NCBI GenBank assembly: GCA_028693035.1
Contig: JAQUWE010000007.1
Span: 1-59,283 of the forward strand
Direction of reading: 5' to 3'
DNA length: 59,283 nucleotides
Origin: Bacilli bacterium
Lineage (GTDB): Bacteria; Bacillota_I; Bacilli_A; RF39; UBA660
Shown: in pieces, positions 1 through 8,567 of the stretch
Position numbering within the stretch: position 1 is the first letter of the stretch
How the letters are laid out: each line of letters begins with the position of its first letter
Translations under genes and position numbers: made by a program
Notes under the pieces: model-generated
Told to the model about the DNA's origin: nothing
What the model saw: only the letters and a program-made list of their open reading frames with translations
Database searches by the model: none

Positions 1-27
1 GCACCTTTTTGTAAACTTTTATCTTTT

Positions 28-654
28 TCATTGTTGCCCCTTCTCTCTTTCCAATGCTTCCCTTTTAGAATAAATACATCCACAATAATTTTGTCTATAT
101 AAATGATATAAATCAGAAAGTTCTACGGATCTTTTATACCCATTTTTCTTTTTAAAATCAGCATATAAATAGGGAATATTATATTTTTCACTCAGTTCTT
201 TCCCAATTTCATTCAATACTTTGGCATTTTTATAAGGGCTTACAGACAAAGTAGTTGTAAAATAATCAAAACCTTCCTGTTTTGCATATTTTGCGCAGCT
301 TTCTAAACGCATGCGATAACAGATAAAGCACCTGGTACTTCCTTCTTTTAAATTTCTATATTCTTCTATATTTTTTTCATATACATCATTTTCATAAATA
401 CCTTTTTTTATATGGATAGGATTTTCTAAAGGCATTTCTTTGATTAACTTTTCTTGTTCTAAGAATCTTTTTTCGAATTCTAAGGTAGAATCTATATTAG
501 GATTATAATAATAAATCGTAATTTCAAAATAGCGCGATAAAAGTTCTAAAACAGAAGAACTACAAGGACCGCAGCAACTATGTAATAATAAAGTAGGCAC
601 TGGATCTTTTGGTAATTTTTTTAGAATTTCTTCCATTTGTAGCCAAGCATTCAT
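28..654 (-). CDS. queH: Epoxyqueuosine reductase QueH
   Basis: QueH (DUF208) reduces epoxyqueuosine to queuosine in the wobble position of tRNAs with GUN anticodons, using an iron-sulfur cluster. Visible family hallmarks are HSCCGPC at residues 25-31, the pair C109/C112 in RCFICY, and the CGC motif at 191-193. The length of 208 aa is normal for the family. A TTG five codons further upstream would overlap the rhomboid gene; the ATG at 654 avoids this and begins just after that gene's stop codon. The two genes are almost contiguous and probably cotranscribed. No other queuosine gene lies in the window. Confidence 0.93.
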   Translation of the reverse strand: MNAWLQMEEILKKLPKDPVPTLLLHSCCGPCSSSVLELLSRYFEITIYYYNPNIDSTLEFEKRFLEQEKLIKEMPLENPIHIKKGIYENDVYEKNIEEYRNLKEGSTRCFICYRMRLESCAKYAKQEGFDYFTTTLSVSPYKNAKVLNEIGKELSEKYNIPYLYADFKKKNGYKRSVELSDLYHLYRQNYCGCIYSKREALEREKGQQ

Positions 655-655
655 A

Positions 656-1801
656 TTACAAACCCACAAAAGCTAAAAAGAGTAAGAAAGCTGTATAAAG
701 TCCTAAAACAATCATTCCGTTAATTTTTTCAAAAGTAGTAGATTTATATTTGATTCCTACTGCAATGGTTCCTAACACACCACCAATTAAACCACCAATG
801 TGTGCGCCATTATCAATGCCAGGTATCATAAATCCAATGACTAAATTTAGTAAGATAAGAGGTACAATTTGGGATTTAACCACAGTACCAAGATAAACCC
901 TATAATAATACCCAAAGTATAATAAAGAGCCAAGAAGTCCAAATACAGCACCTGAAGCACCTAGAGAAGCTCCATTGTCTCCCATAAAGGTCATTGATAA
1001 GAGACTTCCTGTAAATCCGCTTACCAAATAAACAAATAAATATCTTCCTCTTCCAAGGAAACTTTCCAACTGCGAACCTATGATATATAAAGCATAAGCA
1101 TTACATAGAAAATGCCATAAATTATAATGAAGGAAAAAACCTGTAAAAAGACGATAATAATCAGTTCCAATATGTTCTTTACTAATCAGAAGTAAATCAT
1201 TTACAATAGAAGAATCCATACGGGCAAGTAAAAAGATAAGAGCATTGATAGCTAATAATACATACGTAACGACTGGTGTTTTTTTAGCAAAAACATTTTC
1301 ATTACGAGTTGCTTCTTCTTCACTTTTTTTGTTGATATCACCTGTTAATTTCATAAAAAGTTCTAGTCCTTTCTCTTTAAAATCACTTTCTTCTTTTACT
1401 TTAGGAAAATATTTGCTTAAAAAAGTATTTTTTTCTAGTTCTTCTATAGTATTGATTTCAATACAAGACACTTTGCCAAAGTCAGTTTGTTCCTTGATAG
1501 CATTTACATTGTCTCCTAAATTGACAAAAATACTGAGTGTTTGTAAGCCAAAAGTAAAAGTTTTTTTCTTGATTTTTTTTAATACATGATTGGTTTTAAA
1601 GAGATCGTATTGGAATTGTTCATCATTATGAATATAATTGGAAACAATACGTACAACCTTGTACTCTTCTTCTAAGTTTTCTAACCATATTTCATTTTGT
1701 ACACCGTGTAAAACAATCGGTGTATATGCTTCTTCGGTAATAAAATAATGTAATAATTTCATCACAAGTTCATCTGATTCATTTAAAATGACATCTTTCA
1801 T
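656..1801 (-). CDS. Rhomboid family intramembrane serine protease
   Basis: Membrane-embedded serine protease. The first 175 residues form a soluble cytoplasmic extension without a recognisable motif. The rhomboid core follows, with about six or seven hydrophobic segments. Catalytic Ser283 lies in GASGA and catalytic His334 in AHIGG; the oxyanion-side HxxxN element is present around residues 230-234. The layout resembles the YqgP/GluP type but lacks a C-terminal TPR region. The start is supported by GAGGTGAGAG just upstream. Substrates cannot be deduced. It lies between rluD and queH, probably in one transcript. Confidence 0.92.
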   Translation of the reverse strand: MKDVILNESDELVMKLLHYFITEEAYTPIVLHGVQNEIWLENLEEEYKVVRIVSNYIHNDEQFQYDLFKTNHVLKKIKKKTFTFGLQTLSIFVNLGDNVNAIKEQTDFGKVSCIEINTIEELEKNTFLSKYFPKVKEESDFKEKGLELFMKLTGDINKKSEEEATRNENVFAKKTPVVTYVLLAINALIFLLARMDSSIVNDLLLISKEHIGTDYYRLFTGFFLHYNLWHFLCNAYALYIIGSQLESFLGRGRYLFVYLVSGFTGSLLSMTFMGDNGASLGASGAVFGLLGSLLYFGYYYRVYLGTVVKSQIVPLILLNLVIGFMIPGIDNGAHIGGLIGGVLGTIAVGIKYKSTTFEKINGMIVLGLYTAFLLFLAFVGL

Positions 1802-1839
1802 TCTCTCACCTCATTTTATATTGTGTCATAGTCTAAAAC

Positions 1840-2736
1840 TTAATTATGACTTTGATAAATTTTTAATATATTTTGGAAGGTTTCAGGAAGTGGACTATGA
1901 AATTCCATATATTCTCCTGTTTTTGGATGGATAAATCCAAGTCCTTCTGCATGTAAACATTGCCCTGTTTCATCTGTTTTTTTTCTATTTCCATAAGCAG
2001 GATCGTTGACAACAGGATGTCCTATATAATTCAAATGTACTCTAATTTGATGGGTTCTTCCTGTCTCTAGTTCTAAAGAAAGCAAAGTTGCATCTTTATA
2101 TCTTTCTAGTACTTTAAAGTGTGTGATTGCTTTTTTACCACCTGATACAACAGACATTTTTTTACGATCTTTTTCATCTCTTCCAATAGGGGCGTCTATG
2201 GTTCCTGTATCATGCACAATTACGCCATGTACGAGTGCCATATATCTTCTATATGTAGTTTTTTCTTCTAATTGTTTCGCTAAAAGTTCGTGTGCTTTAT
2301 TGTTTTTTGCGACCATCAAAAGTCCCGTCGTATACGCATCTATTCTATGCACAATGCCTGGTCTAAAGGAACCATTGAGATCACTTAATGTTTTTGCATG
2401 ATACATAAGTGCATTTACAAGTGTTCCTCTTTTATTCCCTACAGCAGGATGCACCACCATGCCATTTTCTTTGTCTACAACAATTACGTCATCATCTTCA
2501 TAAACAATATTTAATGGAATATTTTCAGGTTCCGCAGCTAAGGCTTCTTCCTCATATTCATCTATAGTAATGGTATCCCCTTGTTTTACTATATAACTAT
2601 TTTTACATTTTGTTCCATTTACTTTTATATAAGAAGCTTCCATCATTTTTTGGATTTTAGAGCGACTTATATCTAGTTTTTGCATTAAATAGGTATCGAT
2701 TCTACCTACATTTTCTTCTAATTTAATGGTTTCCAT
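1840..2736 (-). CDS. rluD: RluD/RluA family 23S rRNA pseudouridine synthase
   Basis: Isomerises uridines in 23S rRNA (the RluD family modifies helix 69). An S4 RNA-binding domain covers about residues 1-60 and the RluA catalytic domain follows. The catalytic aspartate is D133 in HRIDAYTTGLL. That motif departs from the usual HRLDKDTSGLL at several flanking positions while keeping the Arg-x-Asp core. The length of 298 aa is typical. GGAGGAACAG precedes the ATG. The gene overlaps the end of lspA by 14 nt, the common lspA-rluD arrangement in Bacillota, indicating translational coupling. Exact target uridines are inferred from family membership only. Confidence 0.92.
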   Translation of the reverse strand: METIKLEENVGRIDTYLMQKLDISRSKIQKMMEASYIKVNGTKCKNSYIVKQGDTITIDEYEEEALAAEPENIPLNIVYEDDDVIVVDKENGMVVHPAVGNKRGTLVNALMYHAKTLSDLNGSFRPGIVHRIDAYTTGLLMVAKNNKAHELLAKQLEEKTTYRRYMALVHGVIVHDTGTIDAPIGRDEKDRKKMSVVSGGKKAITHFKVLERYKDATLLSLELETGRTHQIRVHLNYIGHPVVNDPAYGNRKKTDETGQCLHAEGLGFIHPKTGEYMEFHSPLPETFQNILKIYQSHN

Positions 2737-3184
2737 TCTGTTCCTCCTTTATAATGGTGTAAATGATGAGAATGACAGCACTTACAATCATAATATCTGC
2801 AATATTAAAGACAGGAAAAGCATAGGTACCGAAAGTGAAATCAAAAAAATCTATCACATACCCAAGTACAATTCTATCTATTAAATTTCCTAGAATTCCC
2901 CCTATCAATAAACTATAGGTAAGAATATCTAATTTTTTTAGTGTCTTATTTTTTATAAAAACAAAGTAGATGACACACAAGGATAAAAGCGCTACTAAAA
3001 TGAAAAAGAAACGATTTCCATCTAAAATACTAAAAGCAGCCCCAAAATTTTGCACATGCGTCAAATGAAAAAAACCATCTATAATTGGCAAAGAGGTATT
3101 TAGTTCCATAAAAATACTTATCAAAAATTTACTAATTTGATCAAGTATGATACCAAGGAACGAAAAAAGCAAGATTTTTTTCAT
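2723..3184 (-). CDS. lspA: Lipoprotein signal peptidase (signal peptidase II)
   Basis: Aspartyl protease of the cytoplasmic membrane that removes signal peptides from prolipoproteins after lipidation. Four hydrophobic segments are visible. The conserved NFGAAFS block lies near residue 46, GNLIDR near 99, and the catalytic pair is D112 (VIDFFDF) and D130 (FNIAD). The length is 153 aa. The ATG at 3184 is preferred to a GTG three codons upstream because that GTG is part of the Shine-Dalgarno AAGGTGATT. A TATAAT box sits about 15 nt upstream of the start. It overlaps rluD downstream. Confidence 0.95.
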   Translation of the reverse strand: MKKILLFSFLGIILDQISKFLISIFMELNTSLPIIDGFFHLTHVQNFGAAFSILDGNRFFFILVALLSLCVIYFVFIKNKTLKKLDILTYSLLIGGILGNLIDRIVLGYVIDFFDFTFGTYAFPVFNIADIMIVSAVILIIYTIIKEEQNGNH

Positions 3185-3209
3185 AGCAATCACCTTTTTT
3201 TATTATAGC

Positions 3210-3236
3210 AGAAAAGAGGCTTTCTGACCAGCCTTT
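3210..3236 (-). terminator. Rho-independent terminator after helD
   Basis: Read on the minus strand, AGGCT pairs with AGCCT around a 7-8 nt loop and is followed by CTTTTC. It lies directly after the helD stop codon and before the lspA TATAAT box. Confidence 0.6.
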
Positions 3237-3237
3237 C

Positions 3238-5328
3238 CTATTGGTTTATTTCTACTATAGATGCATCGTCCTGTAAAACTTTTGCAACTTTGCTTGGATA
3301 CAATAAATAAAGTTCGTGTAAAGCTCTTGTCATTGATACATATAAAAGTTTCATATCTAATACATCTGCAGTATGAAATGCCTCCTCGCTTACATCCATA
3401 ATAATGACAGCATCAAATTCAAGTCCTTTAGAAAGGGTACTCGTAAGAATACAAACACCTCCTGTATAGGTATCTTCATTTTCGTGAATATGGGTAAGAG
3501 AAATCCCTTTTGTTTTTAAATATTTATAAGCTTTTTGTACTTCATTCTCTTCTTTGTGAATGATGGCAATGGATTCATATTTTGTTTGTAATTCTTGTAA
3601 AAGTGTATAAATGGTTTCATAAGGTGTATTCGTTTTTTCATATATTACATTTTTTCCATGTCTTATTACTGGTACCGCTTGTTTTAAATGTAAATATTTA
3701 TTGATTTTATTGGCTTCTACCATAATTTCAATGGTGGTACGATAACTTTTCTCTAAATAAATTAAATCTGTATTTTGATTAAAGGACGTTTGTAAAACGG
3801 AATCCCAAGATTGAATACTCCTACTTGGAAATAAAGATTGGGCTAAATCTCCAAAAATACTGAACGTTGCACTTTTAAATATTTTTTTCAATGCATAAAA
3901 GTGAAAATCATTATAATCTTGTGCTTCATCTAAAACAATATGTTTATAGTTTTCATAATATCCACTACCCTGCATTTTGTATTTTAAATAAAGAAGTCCT
4001 GGTAAATCTTCAATACGATATTTTTTATTTTTTATGTCTTTTGCCTCTTTTTCACTAATGCCCTTCTTTTTCAATAAAAACTGGCTATATAAAATTTGTG
4101 GCTGTTCTACAAATAAGGAAAAGTGTTTTCTAAGGCGACTTTTTAATCCTTTCTCTAATTCTGTTTCTATTTTTGACAATTCTTTCTTTTTTAATACCAA
4201 TACATCTTTTGATAAAATGGCTAACTCTTGATAGTATTTTCTTGATAATTGTGTCCATATTTCTTGTTTATGGTTTTGAATATGTTTTGATAGAAGTAAT
4301 AAAAGTCTCTCCCATTTTTGAGAAGCAAAATCATAATTTTTCAAGCAAAGCTCTTGGTATACCTTTTTTATAAGGGAAGCAGATAGAATAGGAATCCCCC
4401 AAATAACAAAGGAATGATTTTCCATATAGGTTTCTTCTCTCTCTTTTAGAAAAGCATCTATTTCCTTTTGACAAACAAGAGAAGTTTTGTAGGAAGAATT
4501 TTCCGTTTCTCCTTTTAAAAGATGCCATTTCTGTTTTAAATACTTACTTGTAAAAGAAAGAAAGTCATTTTGACTAACATCATATACATCCAAATCCGGA
4601 AGTACAGATGAAATATAGTTTACAAAAAAGGAATTGGGTCCAATGACCATAAAATCTCTTGAATAAATAGTATCTTTGTGCTGATAAACAAGATAGGCAA
4701 TACGGTGCAAAGCAACAGTCGTCTTCCCAGAACCTGCCACACCTTGTACGACCATGTTTCTTTGAATGGGTTTTCTTATAATGGTATTTTGTTCAGACTG
4801 AATCGATGCCACAATGCTTTTTAAACGGCTGTCAGCATTGGCACTTAAATAGGGTTTTAATATTTCATCTTGTGAAACAGAATCAACATCTCTATAGGAA
4901 ATAAGTTCTGATTTTTCAATTTCATATTGTCTTTTTAAAAGAAGTTCTCCGTGAATGTTTCCTTTGGGCGCTGCATAAAAGGCTTTCCCTACTCCATGGT
5001 CATAATAAACAGACGCAATAGGAGCTCTCCAATCGGTTACCACAATTTGTTCTTTTTCATTAATTAAACCTATTTTTCCAATATAGAAGTTTTCTTTATT
5101 CTGTTTTTCTTCGATAAAATCAATACGGGCAAAATAAGGATGATTTTTTCCAGCATATAAATTTTTAAGCTTAAATTTCATTTCTTCTTTTGCTTCTTCG
5201 GCAATCCAATCATCATTTTGATAGGTTTTATAAACATTTTCTACTTTTTGTGTCGTTCTTTTTAAAGCTTTTTCAAACTCTTTGATGACAAGTGCTAACT
5301 TCTTTTTTTCCTGTTCTAATTCTAGCAT
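3238..5328 (-). CDS. helD: HelD-like UvrD/Rep superfamily helicase, RNA polymerase recycling factor
   Basis: Superfamily 1 ATPase of the HelD type, which strips stalled RNA polymerase from DNA and RNA. The N-terminus is a lysine/glutamate-rich coiled coil (about 1-60) like the arm that enters the polymerase secondary channel. Walker A, GVAGSGKTT, lies at about 196-204; a DEAQD Walker B and the C-terminal YVSMTRA helicase motif follow. At 696 aa it is somewhat shorter than the B. subtilis protein. GGAGGGGATTAG precedes the start. The upstream leader holds a strong promoter and then an intrinsic terminator, suggesting attenuation. HelD rather than plain UvrD/PcrA is supported by the arm and the spacing before Walker A. 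Confidence 0.88.
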   Translation of the reverse strand: MLELEQEKKKLALVIKEFEKALKRTTQKVENVYKTYQNDDWIAEEAKEEMKFKLKNLYAGKNHPYFARIDFIEEKQNKENFYIGKIGLINEKEQIVVTDWRAPIASVYYDHGVGKAFYAAPKGNIHGELLLKRQYEIEKSELISYRDVDSVSQDEILKPYLSANADSRLKSIVASIQSEQNTIIRKPIQRNMVVQGVAGSGKTTVALHRIAYLVYQHKDTIYSRDFMVIGPNSFFVNYISSVLPDLDVYDVSQNDFLSFTSKYLKQKWHLLKGETENSSYKTSLVCQKEIDAFLKEREETYMENHSFVIWGIPILSASLIKKVYQELCLKNYDFASQKWERLLLLLSKHIQNHKQEIWTQLSRKYYQELAILSKDVLVLKKKELSKIETELEKGLKSRLRKHFSLFVEQPQILYSQFLLKKKGISEKEAKDIKNKKYRIEDLPGLLYLKYKMQGSGYYENYKHIVLDEAQDYNDFHFYALKKIFKSATFSIFGDLAQSLFPSRSIQSWDSVLQTSFNQNTDLIYLEKSYRTTIEIMVEANKINKYLHLKQAVPVIRHGKNVIYEKTNTPYETIYTLLQELQTKYESIAIIHKEENEVQKAYKYLKTKGISLTHIHENEDTYTGGVCILTSTLSKGLEFDAVIIMDVSEEAFHTADVLDMKLLYVSMTRALHELYLLYPSKVAKVLQDDASIVEINQ

Positions 5329-5351
5329 CTAATCCCCTCCTTCTCTTTACG

Positions 5352-5378
5352 AAAAAAGCCTCTTTTTTTTCAAAGAGG
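5352..5378 (-). terminator. Intrinsic terminator inside the helD leader
   Basis: On the minus strand CCTCTTT pairs with AAAGAGG (7 bp) around a 6-nt loop, followed by CTTTTTTC. It lies about 90 nt downstream of the predicted transcription start and only about 24 nt before the helD ATG. It therefore either ends a small RNA or acts as an attenuator. Confidence 0.75.
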
Positions 5379-5466
5379 GAAATGATAAAAAGTGTTATTT
5401 ACTACCGGCTTCTACTGATTACCATTTCCATATGATCAAAAGTAGAAACGTTCTTTTTAACTAAGC
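5379..5466 (-). ncRNA. Candidate helD leader or small RNA with hairpin and possible leader peptide
   Basis: The segment between the predicted start (about 5466) and the terminator holds a clear stem-loop: TTCTAC pairs with GTAGAA, then TGAT with ATCA, then CAT with ATG. A nine-codon frame starting ATG GAA ATG and ending CGG TAG (peptide MEMVISRSR) runs through the hairpin, but no good Shine-Dalgarno precedes it. I do not recognise a known riboswitch class. The alternatives are a free small RNA of about 115 nt or an attenuating leader of helD. Confidence 0.4.
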
Positions 5467-5472
5467 ACATAA

Positions 5473-5502
5473 AGTATAACAAAAGGAAAAGTTCTTTGTC
5501 AA
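5473..5502 (-). promoter_or_regulatory. Sigma-A promoter for helD leader
   Basis: Minus-strand TTGACA (5497-5502), an 18-nt spacer and TATACT (5473-5478). The -35 box overlaps the stop codon of the upstream apbE-like gene. The match to the housekeeping consensus is very good. Confidence 0.75.
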
Positions 5503-6476
5503 GAACTTTGTGAGATTTGATATTCTTTTTCAACAACCTTTTTATCAGAGGTATACCATATTACCTTTATGTATTTACCAGCCTTTGCACTTTGTTTTTG
5601 CTCTAAATACTGTTGGCCTTCTTCTAATGACTGCATATAGAGTATTTGCGCAAGTGCGTCAGCATATCCGGCATCATTCGCAATGACGGTCACGGCTTTA
5701 TGATAAGTAGGTGCCTCGTATGTTTTTGGAGAAATAATTGAATCATTTACTGTTTTGGTCACAATTGATTCTTCTTTTTCTTCTAACATTTTATAATAAT
5801 TGCCTTTTTCTGTAGGATCTTCGAGTCCTATTTTATAAAAACTGTCTCCATAGTGTTTTCCTACTATAATATTGCCTCCAGCATTTATAATATATTTTGA
5901 AATACCATTTTTTAGTAAATAGGCCTTTACAGCTTCGTTAGCGGTTCCTTTTCTAAAGGAAGTCAGTGTAATATCTGCTTTCTGATTTTTAATGTTGTTA
6001 TTATTTAGCAATGCAATTTCATCAATATCTGATTTTGCTTTTTCCATATCTGTCTTGGTTCTGCCATCTAAATAAAGTCTTTCTATAGCAGCCGCTCCTA
6101 CATCTAAAAGACCCTTACTTTCTGTATAAAGACTTTTTCCGAAAGCAATCATACTATATAAATCTTCTTCTATTTTAATAGAAGCATCCTTTGAGGAATT
6201 GTTTTTTATATAATATATATTTTTTAGAGAAGGACTTTTTCTTTGACTTGTAAGTATTTCATATTTCGCATAGATTTTAGCAAGTTCTTTGAAAGTTTTT
6301 CTAGCTTTACTAGGACTTTTTGTATATATTTTTATATTGATATAGGAGTCCATATAATGATAAGTTTTGTGATATTCTCTTATTTTTTGAGAGTCAATGA
6401 TGAGATAAAAAGCAAAAAAAACAATAAGAAGAACTGATACAATAGGACCGTAATACATTTTCCATAACTTCTTCAT
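5499..6476 (-). CDS. apbE: ApbE-like FAD:protein FMN transferase family protein, membrane anchored
   Basis: ApbE enzymes attach FMN covalently to threonines of partner flavoproteins, usually outside the membrane. An N-terminal transmembrane anchor (about residues 9-27) has no lipobox cysteine. The fold is recognisable from IINAGGNIIVG at about 196-206 and from AVTVIAND...YADALAQ at 261-277, including the presumed metal-binding Asp273. Two blocks are weak: the usual AKGYAVD element reads RKGTANEAV, and the HIxDPxTG element reads SIISPKT. It may have altered activity. No obvious flavoprotein target (RnfG/NqrC type) is nearby. GAGGTGAAATT precedes the ATG. Confidence 0.75.
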   Translation of the reverse strand: MKKLWKMYYGPIVSVLLIVFFAFYLIIDSQKIREYHKTYHYMDSYINIKIYTKSPSKARKTFKELAKIYAKYEILTSQRKSPSLKNIYYIKNNSSKDASIKIEEDLYSMIAFGKSLYTESKGLLDVGAAAIERLYLDGRTKTDMEKAKSDIDEIALLNNNNIKNQKADITLTSFRKGTANEAVKAYLLKNGISKYIINAGGNIIVGKHYGDSFYKIGLEDPTEKGNYYKMLEEKEESIVTKTVNDSIISPKTYEAPTYHKAVTVIANDAGYADALAQILYMQSLEEGQQYLEQKQSAKAGKYIKVIWYTSDKKVVEKEYQISQSS

Positions 6477-6556
6477 AATTTCACCTCTACTTATTATCTC
6501 ATAAAAAAAAAGAAAAGAATACTTATTTTCTACATCGTTTTATAAATTTATATATT

Positions 6557-7549
6557 TTATAAACCTTCATAAACATGTACAAGTTCTTTTCCAACGTTAC
6601 TTATATCTTTTTTGCTTGCTTCTAAATACCCTTTTTCTGTTACGTCTTTTAATTGACCATTTAAGATTTGTTTGATTTTTTCTTCAAATTCATCTACATT
6701 TTTTGCTTTATAACAATTGATACCATCTTGAAGCCATTCTTCAAATACTGGAATATCTCTTACTAATAAATGTTGTTTGCTTGTAAGTGCTTCTAAAGCA
6801 GGAATTCCTTCTGTTTCTTCCAATGTAGGGAACAAGTATAGATTGGCACCAGACAAAGCCCCTTTAATCATAGAGGGTTCTACATACCCTGGAAAAAGTA
6901 AATTGGGGAGTTTTGAATGAACAGCCCTTTTTATTTTATTTGGAGATGCAACCAAAGGACTGTGCCCAAACCAAATGAATTTATATTCTGGCATTCTTTT
7001 GGCAAGCTCTACAAAATCTAAAAGTCCTTTTCTTTCAATATACAAACCAATGCCTACAATTACTTTATCCTCTTTTTTAAATCCATATTCTTTTCTGAAT
7101 TTTTTACCTGCTTCTTCATTTTTTTCAAAAAATTTAGTTTCAATTCCATTGGATATTACCGAAATAGGTACTTTAATGCCATAGCCTTCCAAAAGTCTTT
7201 TTGCGTATGGGGTTGGGGTTACAATGGCATTTCCTAAGTTGTAGCATTTTATAATCCATTTTTTAAATAAAGGGGAAAACAAATTAGATCCTATAAAGGA
7301 ATTTTTAAAATCCTCTTCTGTAGAATGTGCATGATATACTACTTTTTTTCCTTTTTTCTTTGCTTGTTTTGCTAAAAAGTAAGATTTAGGTCCATAAAAA
7401 TTCAAATGAATAATATCATATTCATCTTTAGGATTTGTCGTATATGGGATATGCATAGAGTCAAGTGCTTTCATTTGATGTTTAATGGCTTTTCCAAGTC
7501 CTGATTTTCCTACATATTTTGAAAATTCTGTATACAATAATATTTTCAT
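6557..7549 (-). CDS. GT4 glycosyltransferase, diacylglycerol glucosyltransferase-like
   Basis: GT-B fold enzyme of family GT4, resembling those that transfer glucose to diacylglycerol for membrane glycolipids in streptococci and acholeplasmas. Visible are the N-terminal GxSGLGKA loop, the HAHSTEED acceptor-site block at about 73-80, and the donor-side E-x7-E pair (E245 and E253, in EETEGIPALE). The 330-aa length fits. TAGGTGATAAA precedes the start. It lies alone between apbE and ylmC. The lipid acceptor is inferred from similarity of the HAHSTEEDF region; other acceptors are possible. Confidence 0.75.
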   Translation of the reverse strand: MKILLYTEFSKYVGKSGLGKAIKHQMKALDSMHIPYTTNPKDEYDIIHLNFYGPKSYFLAKQAKKKGKKVVYHAHSTEEDFKNSFIGSNLFSPLFKKWIIKCYNLGNAIVTPTPYAKRLLEGYGIKVPISVISNGIETKFFEKNEEAGKKFRKEYGFKKEDKVIVGIGLYIERKGLLDFVELAKRMPEYKFIWFGHSPLVASPNKIKRAVHSKLPNLLFPGYVEPSMIKGALSGANLYLFPTLEETEGIPALEALTSKQHLLVRDIPVFEEWLQDGINCYKAKNVDEFEEKIKQILNGQLKDVTEKGYLEASKKDISNVGKELVHVYEGL

Positions 7550-7593
7550 TTTATCACCTATAAAAATATTATAACACGGTTTTTAAGAAATCG

Positions 7594-7824
7594 CTATTGA
7601 TTTAAAGAAACCAATATTACATCTTCTCCAATCTTTTCAATTTGATCCCATTTGATTTCTATCTCACCACTACTTGAAAAGAAGGAAACAAAGAATTTAC
7701 TACGTTCGACAATTAAACTATTCATAGTTCCACTGTCTCCAATATTGATATCAATAATATTTCCAATCTTTTTTCCATCTTTTATATTGATGACATCTTT
7801 GTGCTGTAATTCTGAAAGTCTCAT
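7594..7824 (-). CDS. ylmC: YlmC/YmxH family PRC-barrel sporulation-associated protein
   Basis: Small protein (76 aa) consisting of a single PRC-barrel-like beta domain. It starts MRLSELQHKDVINIKDGKKIG and contains the IDINIGDSG turn and a C-terminal IKWDQIEKIGEDVILV strand pattern. This is the typical signature of the YlmC/YmxH family, which is widespread in spore formers; its molecular role is not established. GGTGGTAGG lies just before the ATG. A hairpin terminator separates it from the upstream frameshifted gene, so it should have its own promoter, which I could not define with confidence. Confidence 0.85.
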   Translation of the reverse strand: MRLSELQHKDVINIKDGKKIGNIIDINIGDSGTMNSLIVERSKFFVSFFSSSGEIEIKWDQIEKIGEDVILVSLNQ

Positions 7825-7847
7825 CCTACCACCCTATTTTATTGTAC

Positions 7848-7875
7848 GTAAAAATAGTTCTAACTAGAACTATTT
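7848..7875 (-). terminator. Terminator after the frameshifted gene
   Basis: Near-perfect palindrome: AAATAGTTCTA (7852-7862) pairs with TAGAACTATTT (7865-7875). On the minus strand it is followed by TTTTTAC. It lies about 35 nt beyond the stop codon at 7911-7913. Confidence 0.65.
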
Positions 7876-7910
7876 CTCTTTTTATATAAGACTATTGTAT
7901 AGCATGAATT

Positions 7911-8506
7911 TTATTTAAAAACGTTAATACTGCCATCTACTTCTTCTAAAGATGGGAATAGTTTTTTTTCTAATTCGCCTAAAATATTGTCATCACTTGT
8001 ATTAATATAGTAACGCATTTCATCGTCTTCAAATAAAAGCTTAATGCTTGTATTGGTTCCTTTTAATTGACGAATAAAAGTATATACTTTTACGATTTTT
8101 TTATCTTCAAAAGGGATTTCTTTAAATAAAAGACTTGTTGGATTTCTTCAAACATAGAGGTATCATCTCTTAGTGTTTTAAATGTAACGGTCTTATGCCC
8201 TAAGTGATTGAAAGAAAATGTAATAATAATATGTTCTTTCGCAACTGCACTTACAAGTTTTTCTAGGTATGGATGGTTGTAATCGTTGATTCTAAATGTA
8301 ATATAAGGTTTTTTAATCATATTTTGTGTTTCTTTACCTGGATTACATTTGACAGTTTCAATATTGGCATTGAAGCATTCCATAAGCAAATCATATAATG
8401 CTTGGTTTTTTTGGGCAAATTTTTTCGCATAACTCTTTTTGTTTAATAAAACTCTCTTAAAACTATAAATATTCTTTTTCTTACGTACTTTTTTTCCTTC
8501 AAACAT
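7911..8506 (-). pseudogene. Unrecognised gene split by a -1 frameshift at a slippery heptamer
   Basis: The 0 frame runs from 8506 to a stop at 8090 (138 aa, basic N-terminus). The -1 frame continues without a stop to 7911, giving a coherent acidic C-terminus of about 70 residues that includes LLFEDDEMRYYINTSDDN and ends INVFK. The natural join lies at T TTA AAG (8126 to 8120), read after ...QQVFYLK and continuing EIPFEDKKIVKVYTF. A joined protein of about 198 aa looks intact. It could be programmed frameshifting, a real one-base deletion, or a sequencing error. An alternative join by one extra A in the A7 run just downstream (about 8095-8101) is also possible. No family recognised. Confidence 0.6.
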
Positions 8507-8567
8507 ATTCTCACTCCTATTTTTACTAATATAAGTATATCATTCAATAAAAAAAGAAGCAAGATGA

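Noticed and set aside
5379-5466. Known riboswitch (purine, preQ1, guanidine, ZTP)
   Set aside because: The hairpin order and loops do not fit these classes by eye; kept only as an unassigned leader.
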